NCBI GenBank assembly: GCA_029783825.1
Contig: JAREIK010000506.1
Coordinates: 822,502 to 886,501, forward strand
Direction: 5' to 3'
DNA length: 64,000 nucleotides
DNA from: Sapria himalayana
Lineage: Eukaryota; Streptophyta; Magnoliopsida; Malpighiales; Rafflesiaceae
Each line of letters begins with the position of its first letter. Positions within the stretch are counted from its first letter, which is position 1. Of the stretch, positions 1 through 12,399 are shown piece after piece. A program made the translations under genes and the position numbers. The notes below the pieces were generated by a model, which had not been told where the DNA came from, searched no databases, and saw only the letters and a list, made by a program, of their open reading frames with translations.

Positions 1-2250
1 TAAAGTCAAAAACTTATTATTTTTAGAGCCACACCAAAACCTTGTTTGGCGATTTTGTACACCCAACAAAAATCCACAAGTATATGGTTAGTATAAGTAA
101 TACAATAAATGTATGTTCAAATATTAATTTCACATGGATTGCCATGATAATTTTGGCCAACCAATAGTGAAATAACAACTGTTTAAGTTGAGAAGATATA
201 ATTAGGTCTCATACAGATACCTAGACTATAAGATTGGTTAACCTTCTTTTGCATAATGATGTATTTTTTGATGTTTTAGCAATATCACTCTTGATTGTCG
301 GATGAATGGTAAGAATGTGGATAGCCCCTTTCCCATTTGACATACAAGATAGTCATTAAATATTGACTATCATTACCAGAGATAATTCTTTGTATTTGTA
401 TCTTCTATATTCTCCAACCAAAATCATATTTATTTTGTTCATATGTTATCAAAAAGGCTGCTACTTTTAGGTAATATGTCAACTATCCTTGATGATTGTA
501 CTTCAAGTGTGCATATCTATTCTTCAGCCTCAATTGTCATAAAAGATAAGAGATGATGTGATAATAATTATGTTTGTATTTTTACTTCATAAGTAGTATA
601 CTTACATCTATTAACATAAATCTTTTTAGTAATTCTAACCATGGGAGTCATACAAAAAAAATGATCATAGGACTATCACCACCTTATGAAATATATCTCC
701 TTGATTTTTTCTCATGGCTTACTTATCATCATCTATCACATCTAACACTTAACTCCCAAGAATTAGTGAAACTATAGGTTTGAATATCTAAATAATCTTC
801 ACGTCATTTGAGTGCTAGCCCTTTTAGAAGATACACAATGTGATGGGCATATTATCATTCATCCTATCGATTTTTAAAGTGCCAAATTTATATAAATTAA
901 ACATAAATAACATTAGGATTTTTAAATATAGATACATCACAAGATGAAGAAATTAGAAAGTTTTCACTTCATATTGATGCATAACTCATATGTGTGTCTT
1001 GTGAGTTACCTATCAACATCTACCACAACCAAAATGCATATAACTATTTGATAGTGAAACCCTAATAGTTGTTCTAACAAACTACTTTACCCATCAATAT
1101 TCAAGAATCAAGACATAATAGTGCCATAATTATTCATAACAAATCCATGTTCATGATACACAATCACATAGACTTACTATAGGTTCCTATTTAGACTGAC
1201 ATTGAAAAAGATTTCAAGTAAAAATACTGTAGGATCATCTAGTCAAATCATGCAATCCCAATGGAAGTCAATATTAGAATTTAGGTTTCAGATATGGTTT
1301 TCAATCTATTTTGCTTTGTGTTCCACCTCTTATTCTATTCCTAATAAAGGGAGGTGATGCATTTTGGTGGGGCATTGGACTATGTTGTATTTTATACTTT
1401 CTACTTGTCTCTCTCTCTCTCTCTAATTTTTCAAGTCCACCTTTCATATCTTTGGGTATCATTATATACTATACTATTTTAATGAATTTAATATCATGAT
1501 AATGGGTTGATATTGTGACATTGAATAAACCTCAAATATCATTTAAATCAACATGTCATGGGATGTCATGAGCAATGTCACCACATCACATGTATGCATA
1601 AAAATTAGGACATAATGATGAAAAATATTGTGACTTAATAAAATTTTCCTTGGAACAAAATGTTATGATAGACAATAATGTCATGACTTAAAGATTACTC
1701 CTTGGAACATTATGTTGTACTGATGAATAATGTCGCAAAATAAAATCATCTTTTGTTGTGTGATTTTGGTTTTGCAATGAATGCTATGGTAGTGAAAAAT
1801 ATAGTGACTTTATGTTTTACATTGGCAAATGGTTTCATGACATAATAATAATATTATGTCTGAAAATTATGTTTAAAACAAATATGGATAAGACTCCAAC
1901 ATAGTGTTGTGGCCACGAAGAATATGTTACACAATAAAAAAATATGAAAACCAAATGATAGAGTTACGGTATCAAATTAAATCTACAGCTTATTAGTATA
2001 GTCATGACTAAGAAAATTTTCATAATCTATCAATGAGCATGTACTAGTATATAAATGTCATGATATTGGAAATGAAATGAAATTTTTTTTGCTCATATGA
2101 TCTTCATTTTTATTTTCTACCAAGTCCATCAATTGTATATAATTTATATTCGATTCCACTATTATTCAACAAAATCATATAAAAACATAATTTAGTAAAA
2201 TACACACATTTAAAGAATATCTTCCCTACAAACATATCCTGAAAAAGATG
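1..2250 (-). repeat. LTR-like repeat, copy 1 (minus orientation)
   Basis: About 2.2 kb of non-coding AT-rich DNA that recurs, diverged, at 9000-11420, 20050-22340 and 48370-52300 in the same orientation and in inverse orientation at 7080-8990, 16780-19150, 43060-45420 and 46800-48330. Landmarks shared by the copies are a 'YATAGGTTTATCTCATG'-type segment, an 'AGAAATCATACAAGAGAAAG'-type segment and a block of CATGAC-containing tandem repeats (about 1560-1870 here). I assign minus orientation because other copies lie directly next to gypsy gag remnants that read away from this end. The left end may lie outside the window. An LTR of an Athila/Tat-like gypsy element is the preferred reading; a long terminal inverted repeat of a DNA element is the alternative. 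Confidence 0.6.
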
Positions 2251-2299
2251 AAAAATACCCTCAAAAACTTGGTTCTTTGAGTGTCGGACAAACTCACAC

Positions 2300-3950
2300 G
2301 CTTAGATATTTATGCATCCTCAAGCAAAGAATCTTACTCTCTTATAAAGATTTTGTCTAGAGTTGCAAAAAAAAAAAAATCCAACAAAATCAAACATTGC
2401 ATAAATGAGGATGAGACAATAAATCAGTTTTATTGCTTATTGCTCACTCTATCATCCTTGAAATCATACTACATAGCATGTCTTATCTTTTCTCGATTGA
2501 GTTGATGGCATCTTCAAAAGACTCATGTGTGAAATACAAATATTTTTGGTTTGTGTTGCACATCTTCAAATTATCTATTCACACTTTCTCACTAAAATTC
2601 ATGTCAGCTTCAATCTCTATCATTATTCTCTATCATTCATTGTCATTCATTGGAGACTAGGGTGACATTTGTTTTTTTCGGCTTAACACTAAAAACAAAA
2701 TATTTCCAGCATTAAGCTGAAAGGTGTTATATATTTTTAACACTTAAACTGTTAAGCTATCTTTTTGCCTTTTTCTATTCAGAAAAAGCCAAACCGAAAA
2801 ACACTAGATCAAAAAAAAATGCTCGATCCAGGATTTTTCGAGTTCCCCTTTGTAAATAAAAAATCCTTTCTTTCTTAATAGAAATAAAATATTAAAAAAA
2901 ATAAACAACTTAGTACATAATGTTATTAAGTACCATTAAGCATTAAACTCAAAAAAAGTTCTATTAAGTATTAAGTAAAAAAAACAAATGCCCCCTAAAT
3001 GATATATTATCTTAAAAGCTTCAATAATTCTCTTCACTCTAGCCTCTGATATTTTCATAGTATATTTCAAGATCTTTATAACTCTCACTTCAAACATTAC
3101 TTGGGTGAACACAAATCAACTCTCCTTTTTATTGATATTCATTTCCCATAATGCCTCACTTTGTTCTATTGTCACATTGTCTTCCTCTTTATTCTTGTTC
3201 ACATACTCTTCTCACAAGTTGCCTTTGCTTTCCAATTCTACTACCACCAATGAAATATGCATTCTCATAAGCCCTCTCTTCATTTAAACTTTTTCTTGAT
3301 CAACCTCCAACTTCATATTTTTTAAGTAGGGTGATTCTACTTTCCAAAGATTGCTTATGAGTCTCCTTCTCGTCTATCTTTTTGATACTCTTAATTCAAG
3401 GGTGATTCTACTTATAATTCTCTTAAAATCTCCACCTTTCTTCCATTTCGGCTTCAAGAAAGGTCAACACTTCTTATTCCAGATCAATTGATTCTTCCAC
3501 TTCAAGAATCACATTTTTTATTATATCTCCTTCAAGTCCTTTTTTCATGACACACAATGTCATGAGGAATAATCATTGGTGCAATTAATTTTTATCCTCA
3601 AATATTAGGAGTTAGTACTCCTTTAGTATGACATAACATAGTGATGAGGGCCGGGTAAACTAATTGGACAAAAATTTCTTCCTAAAAATTGAGGATGAAC
3701 TTTTCCAAGATTTTACCAATATTTATTTTATAATCTCTCACTAGGGAAAACAACAAGATTTCGCTATCTTGGTTGCTGGTAAAGAGGTTGAGAGTAGGAT
3801 TTAGCAAAGCTAAACATAAAAACTATAGCCAAACCTTGATCTCTTTAGTTAGCTCTCCTCTCAATACTTGTCCATTAGAATTTATGGTAGACTGTCTCCA
3901 TTTTTGCTTACTATCCATTAAATGTTGATGAATGATTTATAGTTGGGTTA
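2300..3950 (-). pseudogene. Coiled-coil-like ORF relic, copy 1
   Basis: On the minus strand the broken frames are rich in Glu, Lys, Ile and Leu with heptad-like spacing, for example around 3480-3600 (EEVEESIDLE-type) and 3100-2950 (FTQVMFEVRVIKILKYTMK). The phrase F-x-S/F-T-Q-x-K/M-F-E-x-x-V/I-I-K-I-L-E recurs in the copies at 12240-13960 (minus) and 45450-46780 (plus), so these are copies of one ancestral protein sequence. No family is recognised. It sits where pol should lie, between protease and 3' LTR. A MITE (2658-2997) interrupts it. Confidence 0.4.
2658..2997. mobile_element. MITE-like insertion with ~20-bp terminal inverted repeats
   Basis: The left end TAGGGTGACATTTGTTTTTT and the right end, reversed and complemented (TTTAGGGGGCATTTGTTTTT), match at most positions. 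Internally there are many short TTAAGC/TTAAGTACTTAA-type segments in both orientations, typical of a foldback MITE. It has no coding capacity and interrupts the coiled-coil-like relic. The target duplication is not certain; TA or a 3-bp duplication is possible, so the superfamily is left open. Confidence 0.55.
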
Positions 3951-4539
3951 TATATTTAGGTTTTTGAAGTTTGTACTTTCAAAATGCAAAGAAACACCTT
4001 ATACATAGTTTTTATTCTTTTGCATAACTTCGACATTGGAGTAAAACTTCTTCATGATAGTCATATTATCACCTTCTAAATGTCATTAAAGATACTTCCA
4101 AAATTTCATCTCGATTATCAACTAAAAAGGTGATTTTTCCAAAACATCATTCACCTATAAAACTATTCTTAACTAGGGTAGACATCATTTGTCTCCTCAT
4201 TTTCTTGCAAAAAAAATTTGGATTTGGTGATGATATGTAAGCACAAGTCTAGCAATGTTTTCTTTAGTTTGCTTCCACTTTGCCTTCAAAATAATTTTGC
4301 CTTCTTCTCATCACTCTCTAAGCCTTAAAATTAGGATTTCTTTATCTATCATGCTGTTTAATTGCATGATTTATTTGTTAGGATGGTTTTAATAGGCTAT
4401 GGGAGAAGAAGAGGTGGGGAATAAAATTAGTATTTATGGCTTTTTATAGAGTTCAAGTGGTAGTCATAACATTAAAAATTATGATGACTTAGTATAAGTT
4501 CCATGACTTTTTGTAATTTTTTTTCTAACATGTCTATGT

Positions 4540-4775
4540 TTGAGTGTCATGACCTCTTTTATCATGAAAAATATCATGACTAGGTTTGAGTATAGAACTT
4601 CTTTTCCTAAATCCATGATTTCATTACTATGTTTGAGTGTCGCAACTTTTTTTAAGGAATGAGAAATCATGACCATGACTAGGTTTGAGTATAGGACTTC
4701 TTTTCCTGTGAAAAATTTCATTACTATGTTTGAGTATCACAACTTTTTTAAGGAATGAGAAATCATGGAAAATAT
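4540..4775. repeat. ~99-bp tandem repeat, about 2.4 copies
   Basis: The segment TAGGTTTGAGTATAGRACTT starts at 4581 and again at 4680, exactly 99 bp later, and the downstream 'TTCATTACTATGTTTGAG' and 'AAGGAATGAGAAATCATG' segments repeat at the same spacing. The repeat contains CATGAC words, like the LTR-like blocks. Two short minus-strand frames across it are products of the repeat and not genes. Confidence 0.75.
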
Positions 4776-5031
4776 CATGACTTGGATTGAATGTCATGAT
4801 TTCATTTGATATATGTACAAATGTCCATCTTCGTGGAATATATTTATATAAAAAATACAATCACACAAGCAGAAAAATAGTGACTTGGGTTCTCTCCCAA
4901 GAAGTAATATTTTTAACATTTTTGGCTACAACAATTCTTTGAGATAGGCTCCCCATCAATAACATCAACAGTTCAAACTATTTTATCTATATAATTTTTT
5001 ACTTCTTCCCTTCTCATGTTCACCATATCTT

Positions 5032-5247
5032 CTATGGATGATTGGGTATGAAATATTTTTTTTCTATATTTTCTAGTTGAACATATTTTTTGAACATCTC
5101 TTTCAAAATTTGGCTATTTATCAAGTTACTTCCTTCTGAATATACTTTATTAGATTTTGTGACTTTATTAAGTATTGCAAGACCATTGAGTGTGGTTTCC
5201 ATCACTTGTGTTGTGACTTGGAAATTTGTTGCAACTTCTTCATCCAA
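5032..5247 (-). pseudogene. 71-codon open segment of the gypsy-like internal region
   Basis: Open for 71 codons on the minus strand, hydrophilic, with alternating Val-Thr-Thr and Asn-Lys content, no membrane segment and no recognised domain. It lies downstream of the protease relic in reading order, and related sequence is present at about 14250-14650. I consider it a surviving stretch of the element's unrecognised ORF rather than an independent gene. Confidence 0.3.
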
Positions 5248-5959
5248 TATGGTGAGTTTGGAAAATGTTACAAGATAGTATTTTAATATTTTTAGTAATT
5301 AGGTTGTGGCTTTGGAAAATATCATAATATCTTTATTAAACTTCTATTTCATTAATGTCGCGACTTCATTTATGGCCATGAATCCTTCCTTTAATTATCC
5401 AAACTTCATGGTTGAAATTTTTTTTAATGTTGTGACACTTTTCTACATGTCAACAATGGGCTCACTTTCCTTCAAATCATTACTAATACTTGTCTCATCT
5501 TCATCTTCTTCACCTAGTACATCATTGATTAGTAGTGAGACTTCTACTAATAATTATATTCTTTCTACTATTTCAAGAATCCTTGCATTGATTTCACCAT
5601 TATCTTCACATTGGAATGTCGTGACATCAAAAATATCTCTCACAACTTCATAATACCTCACCTTCTTCTATTTATATAGTGACGTCGATAAAAGTCATGA
5701 CATAATAACTTGTGTCTTCTTTAAGACATATTGCTTTTTCTTCTATTTCAAGAATTTCTTCTTATTCATCAACATTTTCCTTTTCTTTGGTCCAACAATC
5801 ATATAAAATTTATATTATATTTTTTGGTTGGGGGAATGAGATAGACTATTTATTCTCCAATTATTTTTTTTTATTTTTTTCTAGAATCTACAAGCCTTTA
5901 TACATAATAAATTTTACATATTCTTCCCCAATATGAAGTGTGCTTTTTTCCTTTTGTAC

Positions 5960-6480
5960 ATTAATTAATGCTTAACTAGTTGCCAAAAATAGTCATCTCA
6001 AAATTAATAGTGCATATGAGTCTTCTTCCATGTCTAACACCATAAAGTCATCTTGTAAAATAAATTTTCTAAGATTGATTAGCAGATCTTCAATAATTCC
6101 ATTTGAAAAATTGATTGATCTATTAGCTATCTATACAAAATGAGAAGTTAGAGCTACTTCATCTAGATTCAACTTTCATATTATGGATAATAACATTAAA
6201 TTGATACTTGTTCCTAATTCATATAAGGTATTTTAAATGTTGGCGTTCCAATAATGCAAAAAATCATAATGCTTCCCAGATCTTTGAATTTTTTGAGAGT
6301 TTTCGTTTAATAATTATATAACACTTTTCAGTCATACTCATTATTCCATAAGTCTCAAAATTTTTCTTGCTACTAGTAATAACTTCCATACATTTTATCT
6401 AGTGTGGCATGTAAGATAAGGCTTCCACAAAAAGTATAATGCACAATAATTTTCTAAAGATGTTGAGAAATCTATTAAAA
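5960..6480 (-). pseudogene. Ty3/gypsy (Athila/Tat type) aspartic protease relic, copy 1
   Basis: The reverse strand around 6160-5990 reads A-N-R-S-I-N-F-S-N-G-I-I-E-D-L-L, then K-F-I-L-Q-D-D-F-M-V-L-D-M-E-E-D, then a broken L-I-L-R-x-L-F-L-A-T. This follows the order of the region after the active site in Athila/Tat gypsy proteases (ADRSIKYPxGIIEDVLV, then FVVLDMEED, then ILGRPFLAT). Upstream frames show the FLKKLxINIP-like linker. Internal stops and frameshifts make it non-functional. Further downstream a V-Q-K-E-K-S-T-L-H-I-G-like stretch matches the segment that usually follows this protease. Confidence 0.6.
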
Positions 6481-6499
6481 GTTTTATCATAATTACTTT

Positions 6500-7080
6500 C
6501 CTAAATTTATGTGGAAAAGGAAGATTGCATAAAGAGAGTAATGAATAGCTACAAAATCATTATTCTTCAAGTTATTTTCTATTAATTATTTTGGTTCATC
6601 TTTTTCTCTACCTCTAATTTCACTTCTTCATTAGTAACTATTTGTGGCATGAGTTGGGTAATGAGGTCTTGATATGCTGCAATATTGGAAAATGTCATGC
6701 CACTGGGTACCATGAAATTGGAAGTCATGACATTGTTAGTGACAATTCCATCTTCTGCACTAGTTTCACATTTAATTTTTTTTATCGTTTTACTTCTTTA
6801 TTGCTTCTCATTATAGTGAATATGAATCTCTTTGGATTTGATTTAATATAACTAGGAAATCCATTGACATTTCTCCTTCATCGATAATTCTAATTATTTA
6901 ATTTGATTTTGAATAGTTTTCATTATCGTGTCTATGTGATCTAGCTATATTTTCATCAATCTCATTTGGTTTTATTACACGTCTTTTCTTTTAATTTTTT
7001 TTATAATCTACACGAGGATGTTCTCTTCAAATGATATATTTTCTACTCTATTCAATTGGTTATAATTGGAAATTGAATCT
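6500..7080 (-). pseudogene. Gag C-terminal/linker relic
   Basis: Minus-strand frames read Y-Q-D-L-I-T-Q-L-M-P-Q-I-V-T-N-E-E-V-K-L-E-V-E-K near 6690-6590, just upstream of the protease relic. Position and composition fit the gag-protease linker of Athila/Tat elements. The zinc knuckle was not found. Assigned by position more than by motif. Confidence 0.35.
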
Positions 7081-8990
7081 TCTTGTGTTTGGTATCTTGT
7101 TGTTCAACACTCAAAGTACAAAATTTGTGAGATTCTTCTCTATTGTTTTCATGTGTGATTATACCAAATGTAATCTTTAAATGAAGGATTTCATTAAATT
7201 ATGATTTTTATAGATTTGGATGAAAAGTAGTGAAATTGGATCTAAATTGAAAATAATTGGTAAACTTTGTTGACAGCTAAGATAGAGTGTAGAATATAAA
7301 AGGAAAAATGTGAAAGTTACAATGTCATGACTTGATTATACTAGCAAATGGCTGTTAAGAAGTCATGGTAAACTTTCTTAGTCACGACTCTCCAAATGAG
7401 TCACTACAATCTTTATATTTCATGACTTTACCACCCAATCGATATAATCTTTTATTTATCGAACACATTCTTTATGCCTACAATATTATCTTGTTGGAGT
7501 ATTAACTACATTATCTCTAAAACATAATTTTGGCCATGCCTTTATTTCTTTATCATGGTAAACAATTTCCAAATTGGTAAAAAAAGTAGTTGATTTTTCC
7601 AACAATTGCTAAATTTTTATTCATACCACACTTTTCCTATGTGACTGTATTCTAGAGAGGAAATTTCCTATTGTGATATTCTTTGCCTTCCTGACTTTAT
7701 CTTCCAAAAAGTAATTATCTCGGTCATGATATTCTTCTTGTCATAATCATGTGTACTAGAAAGGAACTTGCTTAGTCAAGACATTCTTTATCATTGCAAC
7801 TATGTGTTCTAAATAAGAATTACAATGGTTACATTAGTCCCTTGCCATTGCAACTTTGTGCGCTATAGTAGATTCAATGAACTAAGGAAGTTGTAGTCTC
7901 AACCTAATATCACAACATCCAACTTAAAAAGCTGCACAATAGCCCAATGGGTGCTAATAATATAAAATAGGGACTTAAATATTTTCACAAAAAGAGAGGG
8001 GATTTAAAATTTAAAGCCAAGAACACACAAAACCTAAAGCCACATGATTTCCAACCCCCTAATTAGGGAAAATTCAAGCCGAACAAAAGAAAAGATTGAT
8101 TGGAAATTAGATTTAAAACTTATATCCTCACTTTAGCTATACATGGGAACTAGATATAAAACTTATTTCCTCACTTCAACTTTCATTGGAAATACTCAAT
8201 TCGACTAGATGAAGCACCAAACATCTTGGGCAAATTCTTTCTCAATATCAGGCTAAATAGAAATCTAGTATTGGTTTAAATGTTAATCTATGATGATTGT
8301 ATTTGTATAATATTATTTAAGCATACCAGTCATAGCAGTTGATGCTATGTAAGTCATGAGACACACTCCCAAGATTTGATCCAATGAAAGTGACAACCCT
8401 TCTACTATTTTTCCATGAGATAAACTTACATATGAAAACCCTAGATTTATATAAATTAATTGATACAATAATGATGCTCATAAAACCACAAGCACAGATA
8501 AATTTATGATTATTTCATTATACATATTCTAAAAAATTGATCTTCAAATAATGTTGAAATTATATAGAACATCTTACCTTGGGGTTTCATGATAGTATGA
8601 AAGTCTTGTATTAGTTGTGATAGATGGTAATAAGTATGTTCTAGGACATATGAAAATGGAGGTGATTCATAAGGTTGTGACATCTATGCTAATCATTTTC
8701 TTTTGTATGACTTCAATAAGAGAAATTAATGTGAAGATATATATTAATTGACATGAATATGAAGCTTATGAAATCAAAAGCTTAAATATAATTATTATCA
8801 TATCATGTAATATCTATTATGACCATTGAAGTTATTACATGGAAATGTTTACTCAAAATAGTAGTAAGGGTTATTGACATATTTTAAAAAGAAGCATAAG
8901 TATGAATGACTAGCTAAAAGAGAAAGTGTGATTTCAATGGCAAAATATCAAAGGCACAACAAAAGGGCATCATACTTGATTTGATGGTCC
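7080..8990 (+). repeat. LTR-like repeat, plus orientation, right-truncated
   Basis: Inverse-complement relative of 1-2250. For example CCATGAGATAAACTTACAT (8414) is the inverse of the 'ATAGGTTTATCTCATGG' landmark, and TTTCATTAAATTATGATTTT (7187) is the inverse of the sequence near 2200-2170. The same landmarks appear in plus orientation at 16780-19150, 43060-45420 and 46800-48330. The copy stops near 8990, where a minus-oriented copy starts directly; about 300 bp of the outer end seen in other copies is missing. Confidence 0.6.
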
Positions 8991-8999
8991 AAGCTTGAT

Positions 9000-11420
9000 A
9001 ACCAAATTGTATGCTTTAATGAATTTGTTGTAGTACCAAAACTTATTATTTGTGACATGGTTACAAACATTTATTGAGAGATTGAATTCATCCAATGAAG
9101 CTCTATAAATATATAGGTTATACATATAGTAAAGATGAAAGTAAATTTAGATATTGATCTCATAGAAATTGTATGAGCTATTTGATCAACTAATAGTAAA
9201 ATAATAGCTACTCAAGCTGTACAGATATATTTGGATCTAAAAAAGATACTTAGACTATAGGATTGGATTTAACTAATCTATGATGATATTTTTATATTAT
9301 TGGGACAACATTATGTTCAAATATCAAATGAAAGATAAGTTGAAGTTGGAATAACCTAGTACCCTCTTAGCATACATGGTAGTTATCATTTTTAGGATTT
9401 TCATTACTAAGAATGATCCCCTCATAGTTGTGCCTTTATTTTAATACTGAAACCATACTTATTCCATTCACAAACCATCTACATGTATATGCCTTTGAGG
9501 TAGTACCTCAATTACCCTTGATAACTACTTTAAGTATGCATTTATATTCTCTGATCTCCAAAGTCATAAAAGATATGAATCGATGTAGTAATAATTATGA
9601 TTGAACTATTGAATTTTTGAGCATCATATTTCAATCAAATAATATATGTCTTTCTATTGATTTCACTCATAGAAATCATACAGGAGAAAGTGACTCGAAG
9701 GAATATCACCACCTTATAAAATACCTTCATTTGTGTGTGTCTCATGACTTACCTATATCCATTGGCCATGATAAACAAAAGAATCCCACATTATGGCCAA
9801 TCTTTTAGATTAGATATTCTACATAACACAAACTCTATCTAAAAAGTAGTTCTTCTAGAATATGCATAATGAAATAATTATAATTTTATTTGTTCTTTTA
9901 GTTTTGTAAGTAATATGCTTGTATCAACTAAACTTATATATACTTAGGCTTTCCACGCATAGGTTTATATCATGAGATAATAGAGTAGAAGGGATATCAA
10001 TTCATTTGGGTTGAATATCATGATCATTTGTTGTGATTTATATGTTAATATCTAATATGACCAACACACATAAATCTAAGTTAGATTGGAGCCCAAAATT
10101 TTTGTTCTAAATAATATCTACACCCATCAAATTTTTAAACATAACCTTACCATTATTTAATGTTATAGAAACCTAATAATCATGTATAAATACAATATAC
10201 AAATCCTAGATCCTTATTTAGCTAGACATTTACGAAGAACTAATGTGAGATAGTTTATGGTGTATCTCATTGTTTTGAGGGTTCTCAATGATAGTTGACA
10301 TGAGGATCTAAATCATCTTCCCAATTAATTATCACTTGCATTCACCTTGAATGGCCATAAATAAGGGTTAAAATTTATGCCACCTATAACATTGTGTGCT
10401 CTTATGCTCAAAATCTGAATCTCTCTCATACACATTTGCAAAATTTCAAAGTCCCTCTTTAATACATCAGGGGTTTCATTGAGCTTCTATTTAGTTTTTC
10501 AAGCTAGAAGTTTTAACTTTAGGTTGAGCTCACAACTATGTCATATCTTTGAGTCTTCTTTAGAGTAGTCATGATGGCAAAGAAATAACATGACTAAGAA
10601 ATTTTTTTTTATGAAACTCAAAGTTATGATGACAAGAACACTATAACTAAGATATTTTCTCTATGGAACACAAATTCACAATAGCAAGAATGTGGTGATC
10701 AATAAAAATCTTTTTGTAGCACAAAATTATAGCAATAAGAATGTCATAATTGAGATATTTTTCTCTCTAAAACATAAAGTCATAATGGTAAAAATGGTCA
10801 TGAATGAAGCATTTCCTCTGTGGAGTAAAAAAGTTATGGCAATGTAAGTTTTCTATGACTAAAAATTATTTGGTTGTTATATAATTTTGATATCGTAATG
10901 AATATACAATGGAAATAAAAATTGCCATAAATATTTTTACCAATGTAATACTTGGTTATTACAATGTGAAAATAATATTATGGCCAAAATTATATTTAAT
11001 ACTAATATGTCGTGACATCGAGATAATATCATGGCCATGAACAAAGTTATGCATAATGAAAAGATTCTGTTAACTATAGGTGGTAAAATTGTGACATAAA
11101 AATATTGACACAATTTGTTTTGTATTGTCATTGCTAAGAATGACTATCATAACTACTCAATGTACCTGTGCAAGTATAAATCAATCATAACATTGGAGAT
11201 GTCATGACTTTCCATTAATTTTATGCTTTCTAAGTAAACTTTCCATCAAGTTTTCTAGTTCTACTCACAATAACTTTGATTTCATTACTATTCATTTATT
11301 TGTATTAAAATCATAATTTAGTGAAATTCTTTTATTATAAGCTCATTTTCAATGCAAACACATCATGAAAACATTATGAAATAACCAAAAAAATTAGCAT
11401 GTTGAATGTCAAATAAATCC
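9000..11420 (-). repeat. LTR-like repeat, copy 2 (minus orientation)
   Basis: Collinear with 1-2250 and 20050-22340 over its length. Shared blocks include 'TAAATATATAGGTTATAC' near 9103 (compare 20147), the 'CATAGGTTTATATCATGAGA' segment at 9957 and 'AAATCCTAGATCCTTATTTAGC' near 10200 (compare 21150). At 10560-10850 it carries about five units of a ~52-bp tandem repeat with CATGA/CATGAC words. It abuts the plus-oriented block 7080-8990, forming a head-to-head inverted pair. Confidence 0.6.
10560..10850. repeat. ~52-bp tandem repeat block within the LTR-like repeat
   Basis: Diverged units start near 10569, 10622, 10674, 10725, 10780 and 10829. Each has the pattern 'AAAGTYATGATGGYAAGAA' followed by an ATGAC or ATAAC word and a CTCTRGAACA-like segment. 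The same block is at 21590-21780 (period 51-52 bp) and, inverted, at about 43640-43880. Tandem repeats of this kind are common in the U3 region of plant LTRs. Confidence 0.6.
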
Positions 11421-11429
11421 CCACACTAA

Positions 11430-12230
11430 AGGTCCGCTTGATAAAACTGATAAAATTAAGTGTTGAAAAATAAGTACTGAAAAATTAAGGATAAATTTTA
11501 TAAGTATTGAAATTATAATGCAAAACTGTTTGATAAATTACTATTAATTAAATACTGAAGATAAATATATTATTTGATAATTATAAATGTTGAATACTGA
11601 AAATGATGTATTTTACATATTTACCCTTATCATCATTATTTTACATATTATCCAACATAAATAGAATTTCTAATGAACTTTTTTTTCACTACAATTAGCA
11701 ATTATATAATAAATAAAATCTCTAAAAACATATCCATAAATAAATCATAAATCCAGAATAAGAAATAAAAATATTTAAAAAAAAACCAATAAAATCTAAA
11801 CTCTTTAAAATTATCCAAAATTTTAATATAAAAACAAAAATTAATTGAATAACTAGTTGACTTGTTATTTCCTCTTTTAAATTAATCATGAAAGAGGGTT
11901 AGAGTTAGGGTTTGTAGTGGTAGAGATAGGAGGATGAGAAGATAGATTCACAAACTAAACTATAATGTGAATGAAAAAATAAAAAAGAAAGAAAAAAAAG
12001 GACAAATTAGTAACTTCAAAAAAAAAATTTCGTTGAAATTTTTTTTTGAAAATTCTTGTTGAAAATATTAAGTAGGTCTCTACCTACTTAATATTTTCAA
12101 TGCTATTTCACTTATAATTTTCAATTAACAGCTTCCAAATATTTTTATCAGACACATTTATTTTTTCAAACCATATAAAATTTTAATTTTTAATGGTTTA
12201 AAAAAATTGAGTGGTTTATTAAACAGCCCC
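11430..12230. mobile_element. MITE, PIF/Harbinger-like, with TAA target duplication
   Basis: Flanked by TAA at 11427-11429 and 12231-12233. The left end AGGTCCGCTTGATAAA and the complement of the right end GGGGCTGTTTAATAAA match at 11 of 16 positions. The 801-bp interior is AT-rich and non-coding. At 12059-12100 it contains a perfect 19-bp stem with a 4-nt CTCT loop. A 3-bp TAA duplication and GGGxCTGTTTGxTAAA-type ends are typical of PIF/Harbinger-derived MITEs (Tourist group); its large size for that class is the main doubt. Confidence 0.55.
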
Positions 12231-12399
12231 TAAGGGTATTGCTCATTCTCAAAGAAAGAATATCTCTCTTTCTCTCTTTAAAAATCTTCTAGATAGTAAG
12301 ATTATGTTCTTGAGGGCTTAAATTTGGGCAAGGATGTGGAAAGTCTCTCAATGTCCCTCTTATTGCTTATTACTCATTCCATCATTTTGTAATCATATT

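Larger units (their letters stand above)
2250..7080 (-). pseudogene. Internal region of degenerate Athila/Tat-like gypsy element, copy 1
   Basis: Lies between the minus-oriented block 1-2250 and the plus-oriented block 7080-8990. Read on the minus strand it holds, in order, a short gag/linker remnant (about 7080-6500), an aspartic-protease remnant (about 6480-5960), a variable region with VTT/VMT-rich frames (about 5900-4440) and a coiled-coil-like remnant (about 3950-2300). Stops occur every few tens of codons, so nothing is translatable now. No reverse transcriptase, RNase H or integrase motif was found, although a full gypsy element would need roughly 3 kb for them here. The same arrangement recurs at 12240-16700. 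Confidence 0.55.

Noticed and set aside
5306..5936. Plus-strand ORFs of 115 and 74 codons
   Set aside because: They are antisense to the gypsy internal region, with a Ser/Ile/Phe-rich composition typical of antisense to Glu/Lys-rich coding sequence.
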